A DNA stretch of 46,152 nucleotides, taken from the NCBI GenBank assembly GCA_004293445.1, contig RDYP01000018.1, positions 1 through 46,152 on the forward strand. Reading direction: 5' to 3'. The position numbers and the translations under genes were made by a program. Positions 9,308 to 18,188 of the stretch are shown piece after piece. The DNA comes from Verrucomicrobiota bacterium. Lineage in GTDB: Bacteria > Verrucomicrobiota > Verrucomicrobiia > Verrucomicrobiales > Akkermansiaceae. Below the pieces are notes generated by a model. It worked only from the letters and a program-made list of their open reading frames with translations, was not told the origin of the DNA and made no database searches. Each line of letters starts with the position of its first letter. Position 1 is the stretch's first letter.

Positions 9308-11200
9308 TCAGAAGTGACGCATGATTTTGTCGAAAGCGGCTTCGGCGGTGAGGCCGTGGAGATTCATGAGGGTATCGGGCTTCCCGTGTTCGACGAATTC
9401 ATCCGGCCAGCCGATGCGTTCGACCGGAGTGGTGATGCCTGAATCGTGCAGCAGCTCGATGACCCCGCAGCCGAAGCCGTTGTGCAAGACGTGGTCTTCG
9501 AAGGTGCAGAGCACTTTGCACTGGCGGGCGAAGCGTTCGAGCACGCTGGCGTCGAGTGGCTTGATGAAGCGAGGGTTGATCAGAGCGACGGAGAGGCCTC
9601 TTGCTTCCAGCATGGCCTTGGTCTGCTTGGCCATGGCAAAAGTGGTGCCAAGGCCGATCAGGGCGACATCGCTGCCTTCTGCGACCACTTCCGCTTTGCC
9701 GAGCTCGATCGGCGCGACCGGGGCATCGAGTGGGCTGCCATCGATGGGGCCGCGTGGGTAGCGGATGGCGGTGGGGCCTGCTTCGTAGGCGGCCATCCAT
9801 TTCAGCATGGCGACGAACTCCGCCTCGTTGGCCGGTTGCATGTGCACGATGCCTGGGACGGGGCGTAGGTAGCCGATGTCGAAGAGGCCGTGGTGGGTTG
9901 GTCCGTCATCGCCAGAAAGTCCGCCGCGGTCCATGCAGAGGCGGACGGGTAGGTTCTGCAGCGCCATGTCATGAATGATCATGTCGTAGGCGCGCTGCAT
10001 GAAGGTCGAGTAGATCGCAAGGAATGGCTTGTAGGCGCGAGTGGCCATGCCGCAGGCGAAGAGGGCAGCGTGTTCCTCGGCGATCCCGACGTCGTAATAG
10101 CGTTGGGGAAGCTCCTTCTTGAAGATTTCCAGCTTGGTGCCGCCGGGCATGGCGGCGGTGATGGCGACCACCTTTTCGTCGCTTTTCGCGAGATCCGTGA
10201 CGGTGCGGCCGAAGATATCGGAGCAGGTCGGCGTAGCGGAGACGTCGGTCGAACCGTCGTTGATGTGATAGGCTCCGAGGCCGTGGAATTTACCCGGATT
10301 GTCCAGCGCGGGTTGGTAGCCGCGGCCCTTTTCGGTGATGATGTGGAGAACGACCGGTTCGTTGAGGGTTTTGAGGTGTTCGAAGGTACGGACCAGCAAT
10401 GGCAGGTCGTGGCCATCGATCGGTCCGTAGTAACGGAGGCCGAACTTCTCGAAGAGGACGTTGGGGAAGAGGAGGTTCTTGGCACCTTCCTCGACCTTGT
10501 GGGCGAGCTTGCGGACGGCCTTGCCGGCGATTTTCTCGACGAAGTCGGCCGCGGTGTTGCGGACGCTGGCGTAGGTCGGGTGGGTTTGGAGCGCGTTGAA
10601 GTAGCGGGCGATGGCTCCGACGTTCTTGTCGATGGACCATTCGTTGTCGTTGAGGACGACGATGAATTTCTTGGTCGTTTCCGCGATGTTGTTGAGGGCC
10701 TCCAAGGTGGGGCCGCAGGTGAAGGCGGCATCGCCAGCGACTGCGACCACGTGGGAATCGTCCTGGGCGAGGTCGCGTGCGGCGGCCATTCCGAGGGCGG
10801 CGGAGAGGGCGGTTCCAGCGTGACCGGCGCCGTAGGAATCGTGCTCCGACTCGCTGCGAAGCAGGAAGCCGTTCAGGCCCTTGTAAGTGCGGATCGTGTG
10901 GATCTGCGGGGCTCGGCCGGTAAGCATCTTGTGGACGTAGCCTTGGTGGGCGACGTCGAAGACGAAATTGTCTTTCGGAGTGGAGAAGACGCGGTGGAGT
11001 GCGATGCTGAGTTCCACCACGCCGAGGTTTGGCCCCAGGTGGCCGCCGGTGCGCGAGAGTGAAGTGATCAGCGAGTGGCGGATTTCAGCGGCGAGCGTGA
11101 GGAGATCGGCCTCGGGGAGGGCCTTGACGTCATCGGGCGAGCGGATCGCAGAAAGTAGCGGGCCGAGGGCGGGGGGCTCAGAAGAGGCGGATGTCGTCAT
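9308..11200 (-). CDS. dxs: 1-deoxy-D-xylulose-5-phosphate synthase
   Basis: The thiamine-diphosphate enzyme that condenses pyruvate and glyceraldehyde 3-phosphate to start the MEP isoprenoid pathway; 630 residues, the usual length. Visible motifs are GGHLGPNLGVVEL (52-64), SEHDSYGAGHAGT, YYGPIDGHDL, the IAEEHA glutamate and MDRGGLSGDDGPTHHGLFD. The thiamine-diphosphate motif reads GDA (156-158) to NDN (184-186), with alanine where the consensus has the last glycine of GDG, and DVAHQGYVHK replaces the usual DVGHQAYPHK. The ATG at 11200 is chosen over a 68-residue longer frame, as it gives the family N-terminus. It overlaps the 3' end of xseB by 23 bases, so translation is probably coupled. Part of the run that starts with the kinase gene at 15993. 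Confidence 0.93.
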   Translation of the reverse strand: MTTSASSEPPALGPLLSAIRSPDDVKALPEADLLTLAAEIRHSLITSLSRTGGHLGPNLGVVELSIALHRVFSTPKDNFVFDVAHQGYVHKMLTGRAPQIHTIRTYKGLNGFLLRSESEHDSYGAGHAGTALSAALGMAAARDLAQDDSHVVAVAGDAAFTCGPTLEALNNIAETTKKFIVVLNDNEWSIDKNVGAIARYFNALQTHPTYASVRNTAADFVEKIAGKAVRKLAHKVEEGAKNLLFPNVLFEKFGLRYYGPIDGHDLPLLVRTFEHLKTLNEPVVLHIITEKGRGYQPALDNPGKFHGLGAYHINDGSTDVSATPTCSDIFGRTVTDLAKSDEKVVAITAAMPGGTKLEIFKKELPQRYYDVGIAEEHAALFACGMATRAYKPFLAIYSTFMQRAYDMIIHDMALQNLPVRLCMDRGGLSGDDGPTHHGLFDIGYLRPVPGIVHMQPANEAEFVAMLKWMAAYEAGPTAIRYPRGPIDGSPLDAPVAPIELGKAEVVAEGSDVALIGLGTTFAMAKQTKAMLEARGLSVALINPRFIKPLDASVLERFARQCKVLCTFEDHVLHNGFGCGVIELLHDSGITTPVERIGWPDEFVEHGKPDTLMNLHGLTAEAAFDKIMRHF

Positions 11201-11522
11201 CGTGGTCGTATTCGTCCGGGGTGCCGGCGGCTGGGCCGGCGGAAGTGAAATCCGCGTGGGGAAGATCCGATTCGTCATCGATGACGGGTTCGGCGGTGCT
11301 TCGGGCGCTGATGGTTTGGAGGCGTTTTTTGGCGGTGGCGAGGACGCTCTCGCAGCGTGCCAGCAATTTCGAGCCCTTTTCGTAGCGAGCGACCAATTCC
11401 TCAAGCGGAAGTTGCTGTTCTTCCATCGCGGCCACGATTTCCTCGAGTTCGGCGAGGGCGGCTTCGAAGGTCGGGAGCTCGTTGGAGGGCTCGCCCGGGT
11501 TGGATTTCCTGCGGGCGGGCAT
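11178..11522 (-). CDS. xseB: Exodeoxyribonuclease VII small subunit
   Basis: The small subunit of exonuclease VII, which degrades single-stranded DNA with XseA. The conserved helical hairpin is clear: TFEAALAELEEIVAAMEEQQLPLEELVARYEKG, then a second helix with LLARCESVLATAKKRL. At 114 residues it is longer than E. coli XseB (80) because of an acidic, low-complexity tail that overlaps dxs. Its ATG follows directly on the TGA of the upstream gene (TGAATG), a typical coupled arrangement. xseA is not in the window. The neighbourhood xseB-dxs is common in bacteria. Confidence 0.9.
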   Translation of the reverse strand: MPARRKSNPGEPSNELPTFEAALAELEEIVAAMEEQQLPLEELVARYEKGSKLLARCESVLATAKKRLQTISARSTAEPVIDDESDLPHADFTSAGPAAGTPDEYDHDDDIRLF

Positions 11523-13370
11523 TCAGTTGGCTTCGCTGGGGGTTTCGATCCGGCGGCGTTCGCCGTAGAAGATGACGTCGGTGCCCGCCAGGGGTTCGAG
11601 ATAGGGGTAGCGGCGGGCGATTTCGGTGAGCTTCGGATCTTTGTCGAAGATGGTCATGCCCGCACGTTGCACCGCGGGTGCGGTGGCATCGACGACCAAT
11701 CCATTGAAGACGAGGGACGCGAATTCGCCGTATTGGGATCGGGCCTGAGGTGTCGTGTCGAAAGTGGTCGAGCTGGGCGTGATGAGGATGCCGGCGAAGG
11801 GGGTGCCAAGGGAGGAGGCGCGGTCTTCGAGCTGTTCGAAGCCTCGTTTGGTTTTGGGAAGCCAGAGGCTGAGGCGGTCGGCATACCAAGCAACGGCCCA
11901 GGGCTGGTCGGAGACGACGATCTTGTTGGCGCTGTCGTTGCGATCGCTGGGTGCGAGCAGTTTCGGAATCTTGTCGTTGAGAACGGAAGGAAGGTAGGGC
12001 GGCCATTGGGGGACGCCGCGTTCCCGGAAGGCGAGGCCGATTTTCACCTTATCGGGCAGGGAAAGGATCATCGGCGCGGAGGACAGAATGACGATGGCGA
12101 AGTAGTGGGCGTTTCGCAGGTAGGGGGCTTCAGCGAGGACGTCGAGGCGGCTCCAGAGAATCGAGATGAAGGCGAGGCCGTAGGCCGCCATGATCGGTGC
12201 GAAAAGAAGGTGGATCTGGTTGGGGTGGACGCCTTTGGAGGCATCCACGCCGAAGATCGCCATGCCAAGAGCGGCGAAGGCCCACATCAGGACGATGGCC
12301 CAACGGAAGTTGGCGATGGTGCTGCGTTTGAAGGGGTGCAGGAGGGCGATGAAGAAGACGGGCGCGGCGAGAATACCGCCGAGGAAGGGGAGAAGATCGG
12401 AGAGCTGGATGAGGGTGGTGGAGAGGACTTTCAGCAGCAGGCCATCGAGCGAAAGCGGTTCACTTTCGAGGTCGTGGTTGCGCATGATCGAGGTCTCCGA
12501 ACCGCTGGCGAGTCCATTGTAGAGAACGTAGAAGCCGGTGCCGAAGGGTTGGCCGACGATGCCATTCGCTCGGATCATGGGAATGGCGACGGCGATGGCC
12601 AGCAGGCCGAGGGCGGACAGGGCCACCACGCCGCGGGGTTTGAAGGCGAAGGCGGCGAAAATGAGATAGCCCAGGAAGACCCAGGCGGTCAGCCAGTGGC
12701 TGAGCACCATGAGCACGAAAAAGGCGGCTCCAAGAAGGGCGGGGCCGAAGGTGGTCTTTCCTTCTTCGGCTGCTTCCACCGCCCGGTAAGTGAAGTAGAG
12801 GCCGCAGGTGAAGAGCAGCAAGGCGAGCATCTGGGGTAGCCCGCTTTGCGAGTATTTCCAGAATAGATCGCAGAGCAGCATCAGGACTGAGGTCACCCCG
12901 GCGATCTTGGCGTCGAAAATTCTTCCGATCAGCAGGTAGGTCACGCCGATGGCCATGAGGAAGAATAGGGTGGAGACGAGGGCGATGACCCGATCGAGCG
13001 GGAAGACCAGTTCGTTCTTGCCCATGGGCCAGGCGTTTTCTTCGTCCGCACCGACCAGTTTGAGCACGGCGCCCAGAATGAGGGGATTGAGAGGAGCGTG
13101 GTAAGTGTCCTTGAAGCCTGTGAAGGGGACCGCGCCTTGGTTGGCTTTTTCCGCTTCGTAGTAAGCGAGGGGGCGGATCATCTTCGAGGTCGCTCCATTG
13201 CCACGTGCGATTTCTCGTCCGATCTGGGCTTGCTCCATCGCTTGGGGCGAGCTGAGGCCGCGGAAAAGAGGCAGCAGATGCAGCAGGGTGAAGCTGATCA
13301 GGACCAGGAAGAACAAGATCCGACGGATCATGACCGCGGTCTCGAACTGGGACGATTGCAAGCTGCTCAT
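11523..13370 (-). CDS. Multi-pass membrane protein, GT-C glycosyltransferase-like
   Basis: A 615-residue integral membrane protein with about ten hydrophobic segments in its first 430 residues and a soluble C-terminal domain of about 180. The plan resembles the GT-C superfamily (PMT/ArnT type), which moves sugars from lipid carriers to acceptors outside the membrane: a short N-terminal helix, a first extracytoplasmic loop with acidic and aromatic residues (AYYEAEKANQG, DTYHAPLNPL) and a late outside loop DASKGVHPNQIHLLFAP. I cannot name the substrate. The stop codon touches the xseB start (TGAATG) and the gene begins 28 bases after the response regulator, so it may be a target or partner of that regulator. 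A general polyprenyl-linked transferase would fit with dxs downstream. Confidence 0.7.
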   Translation of the reverse strand: MSSLQSSQFETAVMIRRILFFLVLISFTLLHLLPLFRGLSSPQAMEQAQIGREIARGNGATSKMIRPLAYYEAEKANQGAVPFTGFKDTYHAPLNPLILGAVLKLVGADEENAWPMGKNELVFPLDRVIALVSTLFFLMAIGVTYLLIGRIFDAKIAGVTSVLMLLCDLFWKYSQSGLPQMLALLLFTCGLYFTYRAVEAAEEGKTTFGPALLGAAFFVLMVLSHWLTAWVFLGYLIFAAFAFKPRGVVALSALGLLAIAVAIPMIRANGIVGQPFGTGFYVLYNGLASGSETSIMRNHDLESEPLSLDGLLLKVLSTTLIQLSDLLPFLGGILAAPVFFIALLHPFKRSTIANFRWAIVLMWAFAALGMAIFGVDASKGVHPNQIHLLFAPIMAAYGLAFISILWSRLDVLAEAPYLRNAHYFAIVILSSAPMILSLPDKVKIGLAFRERGVPQWPPYLPSVLNDKIPKLLAPSDRNDSANKIVVSDQPWAVAWYADRLSLWLPKTKRGFEQLEDRASSLGTPFAGILITPSSTTFDTTPQARSQYGEFASLVFNGLVVDATAPAVQRAGMTIFDKDPKLTEIARRYPYLEPLAGTDVIFYGERRRIETPSEAN

Positions 13371-13398
13371 GGAGTTGGGTGGAGAACGCCGACGTGCT

Positions 13399-14787
13399 TC
13401 AGTCGTCGTCTTCCTTCAACTTCCGTTGCAGGGTGCGGCGGCTGATGCCGAGAAGCTCGGCGGCACGCGTCCGGTTGCCCGAGGCTTCTGCCAGAGCGGC
13501 GCGGATGGCGCTGGTTTCGAGCGCATGCAAGTTGAATTCGCGGGGGGGGGCAAGGTGGATTTTTCCGTCGTTTGGTGACGTTTCGGCGATGGGAAGGGAG
13601 CTGGGGATCGAGGAAGAGTTGGAGAAGAGCTTGGCGGGGAGGTGCTGGAGATCGATCACGGGGTCGTTGCTCATCACCACGCCGTGTTCGATGGCGGTGC
13701 GCAGTTCCCGGACATTGCCGGGCCAGGAGTGTTGGCGGAGGACGCGGAGGGCGGCATCGCTGAGGGGTTTGATCGGCCGGCCGTTTTCCTCCGCGAACTC
13801 GCGGAGGAAGGTGCCAGCGAGCAGGACGATGTCCTCGGCGCGTTCGCGCAGCGGGGGCATTTCGAGCCTCACGACATTGAGTCGGAAGTAGAGGTCCTCG
13901 CGGAAATCGCCCCGTGCGACGAGGGCGGCGAGGTTCTTGTTGGTGGCGGCGACGAGGCGGACGTCGACTTTGATCGGGGTATTGGATCCGACGCGCTCGA
14001 TGGTGCGTTCGGAGAGGGCGCGGAGGAGTTTGACTTGGATGGAGGCGTCGATTTCGCCGATTTCGTCGAGGAAGAGCGTGCCGCCATCGGCCTGCTCAAA
14101 GCGTCCGATGCGGCGCTGGGTGGCACCGGTGAAGGCGCCTTTTTCGTGGCCGAAGAGCTCGCTTTCGAGGATTTGGGGGGCGAGGGCGGCGCAGTGGACG
14201 ATGACGAGCTTTTCGGTGGGGCGTCCGCTGAGTCGGTGGATGGCGTGGGCGGCGACTTCCTTGCCGGTGCCGCTTTCGCCTTCGATCAGCACGGTGGCGC
14301 GGGTTGGGGCGACTTGTCGGACGATGTCGCCCACTTTGCGGATGGCCGGGGATTTTCCGGCGAGGCGCTCGAGGCCGGAGCTGTCGGAGATTTGTTCGCG
14401 CAGCTGGCGGTTTTCGGTCTCCAGTTTGCGGCTGCGTAGGGCGCGCTTGAGGAGCATTTCGACCTCGTCGAGGTTGAGGGGCTTGGTGACGAAGTGCCAG
14501 GCTCCGCGACGCATTGCCTCGACGGCGGTATCGACCGATCCGTAGGCGGTCATCATGATCGCCACGGGCGGATTCGGCAGGGAAAGCGCTTGGTCCAGCA
14601 AGTCCATACCGGAGTCGCCGCCCATGCGGAGGTCGGTGAGGAGGAGATCGATCGGCTCGGCGCGTAGCAGGGACATTGCCTCCGCGACATTCGAGGCGGT
14701 GAAGACGTCGAATTCCTCTTCCAAGGCAGCACGAAGGCCATCGCGGGTGGCCTTTTCGTCATCGGCGATGAGGAGGGTGGGAGTCAT
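13399..14787 (-). CDS. NtrC-family sigma54-dependent response regulator
   Basis: A 462-residue regulator with three domains. The receiver (1-120) has the acidic pair DD (9-10), phospho-acceptor D52 in LLLTDLRM and K102. The AAA+ domain has Walker A GESGTGKE (170-177), the sigma54-contact loop GAFTGA (217-222), Walker B TLFLDEIGEID and the arginine-rich LYFRLNVVRLEMPPLRER. A Fis-type helix-turn-helix closes the protein (NRTRAAELLGISRRTLQRKLKE). With GAFTGA intact it should activate sigma54 promoters. The gene lies 30 bases after the histidine kinase gene and 28 bases before the membrane protein gene. I saw no convincing TGGCAC-N5-TTGC promoter beside this run, so its targets are not evident. 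Confidence 0.93.
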   Translation of the reverse strand: MTPTLLIADDEKATRDGLRAALEEEFDVFTASNVAEAMSLLRAEPIDLLLTDLRMGGDSGMDLLDQALSLPNPPVAIMMTAYGSVDTAVEAMRRGAWHFVTKPLNLDEVEMLLKRALRSRKLETENRQLREQISDSSGLERLAGKSPAIRKVGDIVRQVAPTRATVLIEGESGTGKEVAAHAIHRLSGRPTEKLVIVHCAALAPQILESELFGHEKGAFTGATQRRIGRFEQADGGTLFLDEIGEIDASIQVKLLRALSERTIERVGSNTPIKVDVRLVAATNKNLAALVARGDFREDLYFRLNVVRLEMPPLRERAEDIVLLAGTFLREFAEENGRPIKPLSDAALRVLRQHSWPGNVRELRTAIEHGVVMSNDPVIDLQHLPAKLFSNSSSIPSSLPIAETSPNDGKIHLAPPREFNLHALETSAIRAALAEASGNRTRAAELLGISRRTLQRKLKEDDD

Positions 14788-14817
14788 GGTCGGGGAGCTT
14801 GTCGGAGGAGACTCCGG

Positions 14818-15993
14818 TTAATCGATATCGATGATGCTGAGTGGCGGTTCGAGCAATCGGACGGGTTTGGGGCCCCGGGGGAGGTGGATGAGAATCCGGG
14901 TACCTGCTCCGGCTTCGCTTTGGATTTCGATCTCGCCGCCGTGTTCGCGGACGACGCGGCGGACGATGAGGAGGCCGAGACCGGTGCCGTTTTGCTTCGT
15001 CGTGCGGTAGGGTTCGAAGAGTGAGCCCATTTGTTCGGGGGGGATGCCGGTGCCGTTGTCCTCGATGGAGAGGGTGGCCTCGAAGTCGTTGGCGTGGGCT
15101 CCGAGCCGGATGACGCCGCCACCGCTGCCGATGGCTTGGAAGGCGTTGCGCAGGAGGTTGTAGAAGACTTGCTGGAACTGACCGGCATCGAGCTCCATGC
15201 GGGGGAAGTTCGCGTCGAGATCGAGTTCTACGGCGATTTCGCGGGATTCGAGCTCGGGTTCGAGGAGGCGCAGGGCGTCACGGAGCACGGCGGTGAGGTC
15301 GCAGCGTTCGCGGTTTGGCGTGCTTGGTCGGATCGCTTGGAGGAATTGCTTGAGGATGGTATCGAGCCGCTGGATCTCGTTGCGGGCGGTATGGAGGTGA
15401 TCCTCGAGAGGGCCCCGGTCGCCGGGGGGGAGTTTGCGCAGCTTGCGGGCGAGGAGCTGGAGGTGGATGTCGAGCGAGTTGAGCGGGTTGCCGATTTCGT
15501 GGGCGACGCCTGCGGCGAGGAGGGTGAGGGCGTTGAGGCGCTCGGACTCGAGGGTTTGCTCGGCTTCTTGGCGGGTGGTGGTGAGATCGCGCACCAGCAT
15601 GACCCAGCCAACCGTGGCACCGGAAGGATCCTCGGGCTGGATGGGAGAGAGATAGAAATTCAGGTAGCGGTTTTCCGGGTAGAAAATCTCTAGGTCGCGG
15701 GAGACGGAGGTTCCGGGCTTGGCGAGGGAGGTCCAGTCGAGTCCGGGGATCTTCGAGGTCAGGATACTGCCGGTCGCTTGTTCGGGATCGATCCCGAAAA
15801 ATCTGCAGGCGGCTCCGTTGATGAAGGTGATACCGCCGGCCTCGTCGAGGACGATCACGCCTTCATGGAGGGCTTCGAAGACTTGCTCCAGAAAGCCTTT
15901 TTCACGGACGAGTCGGTCCAGCAGTTGGCGGGCCTCGGCGGGATCGATCCGGTCGAGGCGGGCGAGAAGTTTGTCGAGGAAGCCGGGTTTCAA
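14818..15993 (-). CDS. Soluble PAS-domain sensor histidine kinase
   Basis: A 391-residue kinase without membrane segments, so it should sense a cytoplasmic signal. Order: short helical N-terminus, PAS domain (about 33-140, [23 protein letters not shown]), dimerisation domain with phospho-acceptor H165 in [15 protein letters not shown], and an ATPase domain with N box [12 protein letters not shown]1 [13 protein letters not shown] box FEPYRTTK and G2 GTGLGLLI. It is the NtrB/AtoS type that pairs with the NtrC-type regulator directly downstream. The start is a TTG at 15993; no ATG or GTG precedes it in frame before a stop, and the next methionine falls inside the PAS domain. The signal is unknown. 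Confidence 0.9.
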   Translation of the reverse strand: MKPGFLDKLLARLDRIDPAEARQLLDRLVREKGFLEQVFEALHEGVIVLDEAGGITFINGAACRFFGIDPEQATGSILTSKIPGLDWTSLAKPGTSVSRDLEIFYPENRYLNFYLSPIQPEDPSGATVGWVMLVRDLTTTRQEAEQTLESERLNALTLLAAGVAHEIGNPLNSLDIHLQLLARKLRKLPPGDRGPLEDHLHTARNEIQRLDTILKQFLQAIRPSTPNRERCDLTAVLRDALRLLEPELESREIAVELDLDANFPRMELDAGQFQQVFYNLLRNAFQAIGSGGGVIRLGAHANDFEATLSIEDNGTGIPPEQMGSLFEPYRTTKQNGTGLGLLIVRRVVREHGGEIEIQSEAGAGTRILIHLPRGPKPVRLLEPPLSIIDID

Positions 15994-16096
15994 AAGATGG
16001 CGGGGTTCCGGGGTCGCGGTGCGCGGAGGAGAGGGCTTGGGCAGTCGTCGCGTCTTGGTGTTTTATCTTTCGCTGGGTCGGGAGTAGGACAGGGGC

Positions 16097-16417
16097 ATGG
16101 AAGCGTTTGTCGTTCTTTGCACTTTTCCCGATCTCGAAGAGGCGCGACAGATTGGCGCGGTTTTGGTGGAAAGGCAAGTCGCGGCCTGCGTGAATCTCTT
16201 GCCGGGAGTGGAGTCGATTTATCGCTGGGAGGGCAGGGTCGAGCGCGCGGGCGAAGTGCTGGCCCTGATCAAAACGGTGCGCTACCCGGAGGTGGAAGCG
16301 GCTTTGCGGGAACTGCATCCGTATGAGTTGCCCGAAATTCTGGCGATTCCTGTGGCGACGGGTTTGCCCGCTTATCTGGCCTGGCTGGGGGCCGCCGGGG
16401 TGGAGGGCGCGGGTTAG
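16097..16417 (+). CDS. cutA: CutA1-family protein
   Basis: A 106-residue protein of the CutA1 family, small trimeric proteins linked to divalent metal tolerance in E. coli but of unclear general role. Family features are visible: VLCTFPDLEEARQIGAVLVERQVAACVN near the start, YRWEGRVERAGEVLALIKT in the middle and the conserved LHPYELPEILAIPV near the end. AGGACAGGGG lies just before the ATG and is one of the better ribosome sites in the window. It is divergent from the histidine kinase, and its stop overlaps the stop of the convergent acylphosphatase gene by three bases inside TTAG. Confidence 0.92.
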   Translation: MEAFVVLCTFPDLEEARQIGAVLVERQVAACVNLLPGVESIYRWEGRVERAGEVLALIKTVRYPEVEAALRELHPYELPEILAIPVATGLPAYLAWLGAAGVEGAG

Positions 16418-16689
16418 CGCTCGATGGTGAAGCCTTTGATCCCGTCGAGCGGGGGGATGTCGCTGACGTGCATGCTTTTGATGTGGTGGGCGAGGGGGGA
16501 TTCCTCGGCGATTTCCTTGATGAAGGATTCCACCTCCTCGCGATCTCCGGTGACATCGAGTTGCACGCTGCCATCGGTGAGATTTTGGATCGTGCCGCGG
16601 ACATCGAAGCCGCGGGCGAGGTCTTTGGCGGTGTAGCGGAAGCCGACGCCTTGGACGCGTCCTTCGAATATCACGCGGCGGGCGATCAT
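16414..16689 (-). CDS. acyP: Acylphosphatase
   Basis: A 91-residue enzyme that hydrolyses acyl phosphates such as carbamoyl phosphate or 1,3-bisphosphoglycerate. The family signatures are plain: the phosphate loop and catalytic arginine in GRVQGVGFRY and the second signature GTIQNLTDGSVQLDVTGD with the catalytic asparagine. The ATG at 16689 (MIARRV) is preferred to a start at 16740 because the upstream part would overlap the region of the aminotransferase terminator. It is separated from the aminotransferase gene by that terminator, so it needs its own promoter in the short gap. Confidence 0.93.
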   Translation of the reverse strand: MIARRVIFEGRVQGVGFRYTAKDLARGFDVRGTIQNLTDGSVQLDVTGDREEVESFIKEIAEESPLAHHIKSMHVSDIPPLDGIKGFTIER

Positions 16690-16740
16690 GGGTGCGAAGC
16701 TGGGCTTGGGCGGGACTTCGGGGCAAGGACCAAGTCGCAC

Positions 16741-16774
16741 GAAAAAGCCCGGGGCCTTGGGGCGCCGGGCTTTT
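16741..16774 (-). terminator. Intrinsic terminator of the aminotransferase gene
   Basis: AAAAGCCCGG (16743-16752) and CCGGGCTTTT (16765-16774) are perfect complements with a 12-base loop. On the minus strand the stem is followed by a T run (16742-16746 as A on the plus strand). It lies 27 bases after the stop at 16801. Confidence 0.85.
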
Positions 16775-16800
16775 GAGGGAGTGTTTATTGATCTGGGGCT

Positions 16801-17967
16801 TCAGTGTTCGCGGCAGAACTGCTCGAAGCGGCTGAGGCCCTCGTTGAGCACGTCGAGCGTGGTGCAGTAGCTGAGGCGGATGCCTTCATCATAGCCGAAG
16901 GCGATGCCGGGGACGGTGGCGACCTTGTAGCGGCTGAGCAGCTTGTCGGTGAGGTTCATCGACTTCAGGCCGAGGCCGCCGGTGTAAACGAAGAAGTAGA
17001 AGGCACCCTTTGGTTCGACGACGCGGATGTTGTTGATGCCCTTGAGGCGGGCGAGGACGAACTGGCGCTTGATGTCGTATTCGTCGCGGAGGTCGCTGAT
17101 GAAGGTCTGGTCACCTTGCAGAGCGGCGAGGGCTGCGTATTGGCAGAAGCTGGTCGCGTTCGAAACCGTGTGGTTCTGGATCTTGTCGATCGCATCCGCG
17201 AGGGGCTTCGGTGCGGCGGTGTAGCCGAGGCGCCAGCCGGTCATCGAGTAAGCCTTGGAGAAGCCGTTGACGGTGATGGTCAGGTTGTAGAGCTCGTCGC
17301 TGAGGGAGGCGATGGAGATGTGCTTGTGGTCGCCGTAAACGAGTTTCTCGTAGATTTCGTCGGAGAGGATGACGATGTCTTCGGAGAGGGCGACTTCGCC
17401 GATGTCGCGAAGTTCTTGCTCGGTGTAGATCGCGCCGGTCGGGTTGCCCGGGGAATTGAGGATGACCATCTTGGTCGCCGGAGTCATGGCGGCCTCGAAT
17501 TGTTCGGCGGTCATTTTCCAGCCGTTGGACTCCTTGGTTTCGACCAGCACGGGCTTGCCGCCGGCGATCTTGACCATTTCGGGGTAGCTGACCCAGTAGG
17601 GGGTCGGGATGATGACCTCATCGCCTTCTTCGATCACGGCGAGGATGGCATTGAAGCATGCCATTTTGGCGCCGGCGGTCACGCAGATCTGCTTGGCGTC
17701 GTAGGAGAGATTGTTGTCGGTGGTGAACTTGGCGGAGAGGGCTTCGCGAAGTTCGAGGATGCCACCGGCCGGGGTGTATTTGGTTTTGCCGGACTGGAGT
17801 GCGGCGATGGCGGCGGCCTTGATGTGTTCCGGGGTGTCGACCTCGGGTTCGCCACCGGCGAGACCGTAAACTTCCTCGCCGCGGGCGAGCATGGCTTTGG
17901 CCTGATTGGTGACGGCCAGGGTGAGGGACGGGGTGACCTCTTGGATTCGGGATGAAATGCTGTCCAT
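16801..17967 (-). CDS. Class I PLP aminotransferase, aspartate aminotransferase type
   Basis: A 388-residue pyridoxal-phosphate enzyme of the AspC/AspB (Ib) type. Seen: GLAGGEPEVDTPEHI near the N-terminus, YTPAGGILELREALS, the cofactor-contact NSPGNPTGAIY, DEIYEKLVYGD and the lysine in SKAYSMTGWRLGY (about residue 238). The pattern fits an aspartate aminotransferase, possibly with prephenate activity as in many Ib enzymes; substrate cannot be fixed from sequence. The ATG at 17967 gives the normal N-terminus. The 221-base gap upstream to prmA holds no recognisable gene and probably its promoter. It ends in a strong terminator. Confidence 0.92.
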   Translation of the reverse strand: MDSISSRIQEVTPSLTLAVTNQAKAMLARGEEVYGLAGGEPEVDTPEHIKAAAIAALQSGKTKYTPAGGILELREALSAKFTTDNNLSYDAKQICVTAGAKMACFNAILAVIEEGDEVIIPTPYWVSYPEMVKIAGGKPVLVETKESNGWKMTAEQFEAAMTPATKMVILNSPGNPTGAIYTEQELRDIGEVALSEDIVILSDEIYEKLVYGDHKHISIASLSDELYNLTITVNGFSKAYSMTGWRLGYTAAPKPLADAIDKIQNHTVSNATSFCQYAALAALQGDQTFISDLRDEYDIKRQFVLARLKGINNIRVVEPKGAFYFFVYTGGLGLKSMNLTDKLLSRYKVATVPGIAFGYDEGIRLSYCTTLDVLNEGLSRFEQFCREH

Positions 17968-18188
17968 GGGAGCGCGCGAGCTGGTGTTTCAGGCCCTCCG
18001 GGGCAGTGCAACATCCTGTTGCCGCGGCCCCGGTGGGAGCGGGCGGCTTTTCTGACGGGCTGCCGCTTCCGGCGCAAGTGAAATGGCGCGCCGGAGTCAG
18101 AGACTGGGGGATCCGACGCCGGAAAGCGGCCAATTGTCGGCAATATCGCCTCGCCGGTCCTTGGTTTCAGGAATCCGGCAGTGGTCTT

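Noticed and set aside
9971-12839. Long plus-strand frames opposite dxs, xseB and the membrane protein
   Set aside because: Gly/Glu/Asp-rich low-complexity translations that overlap well-supported minus-strand genes.
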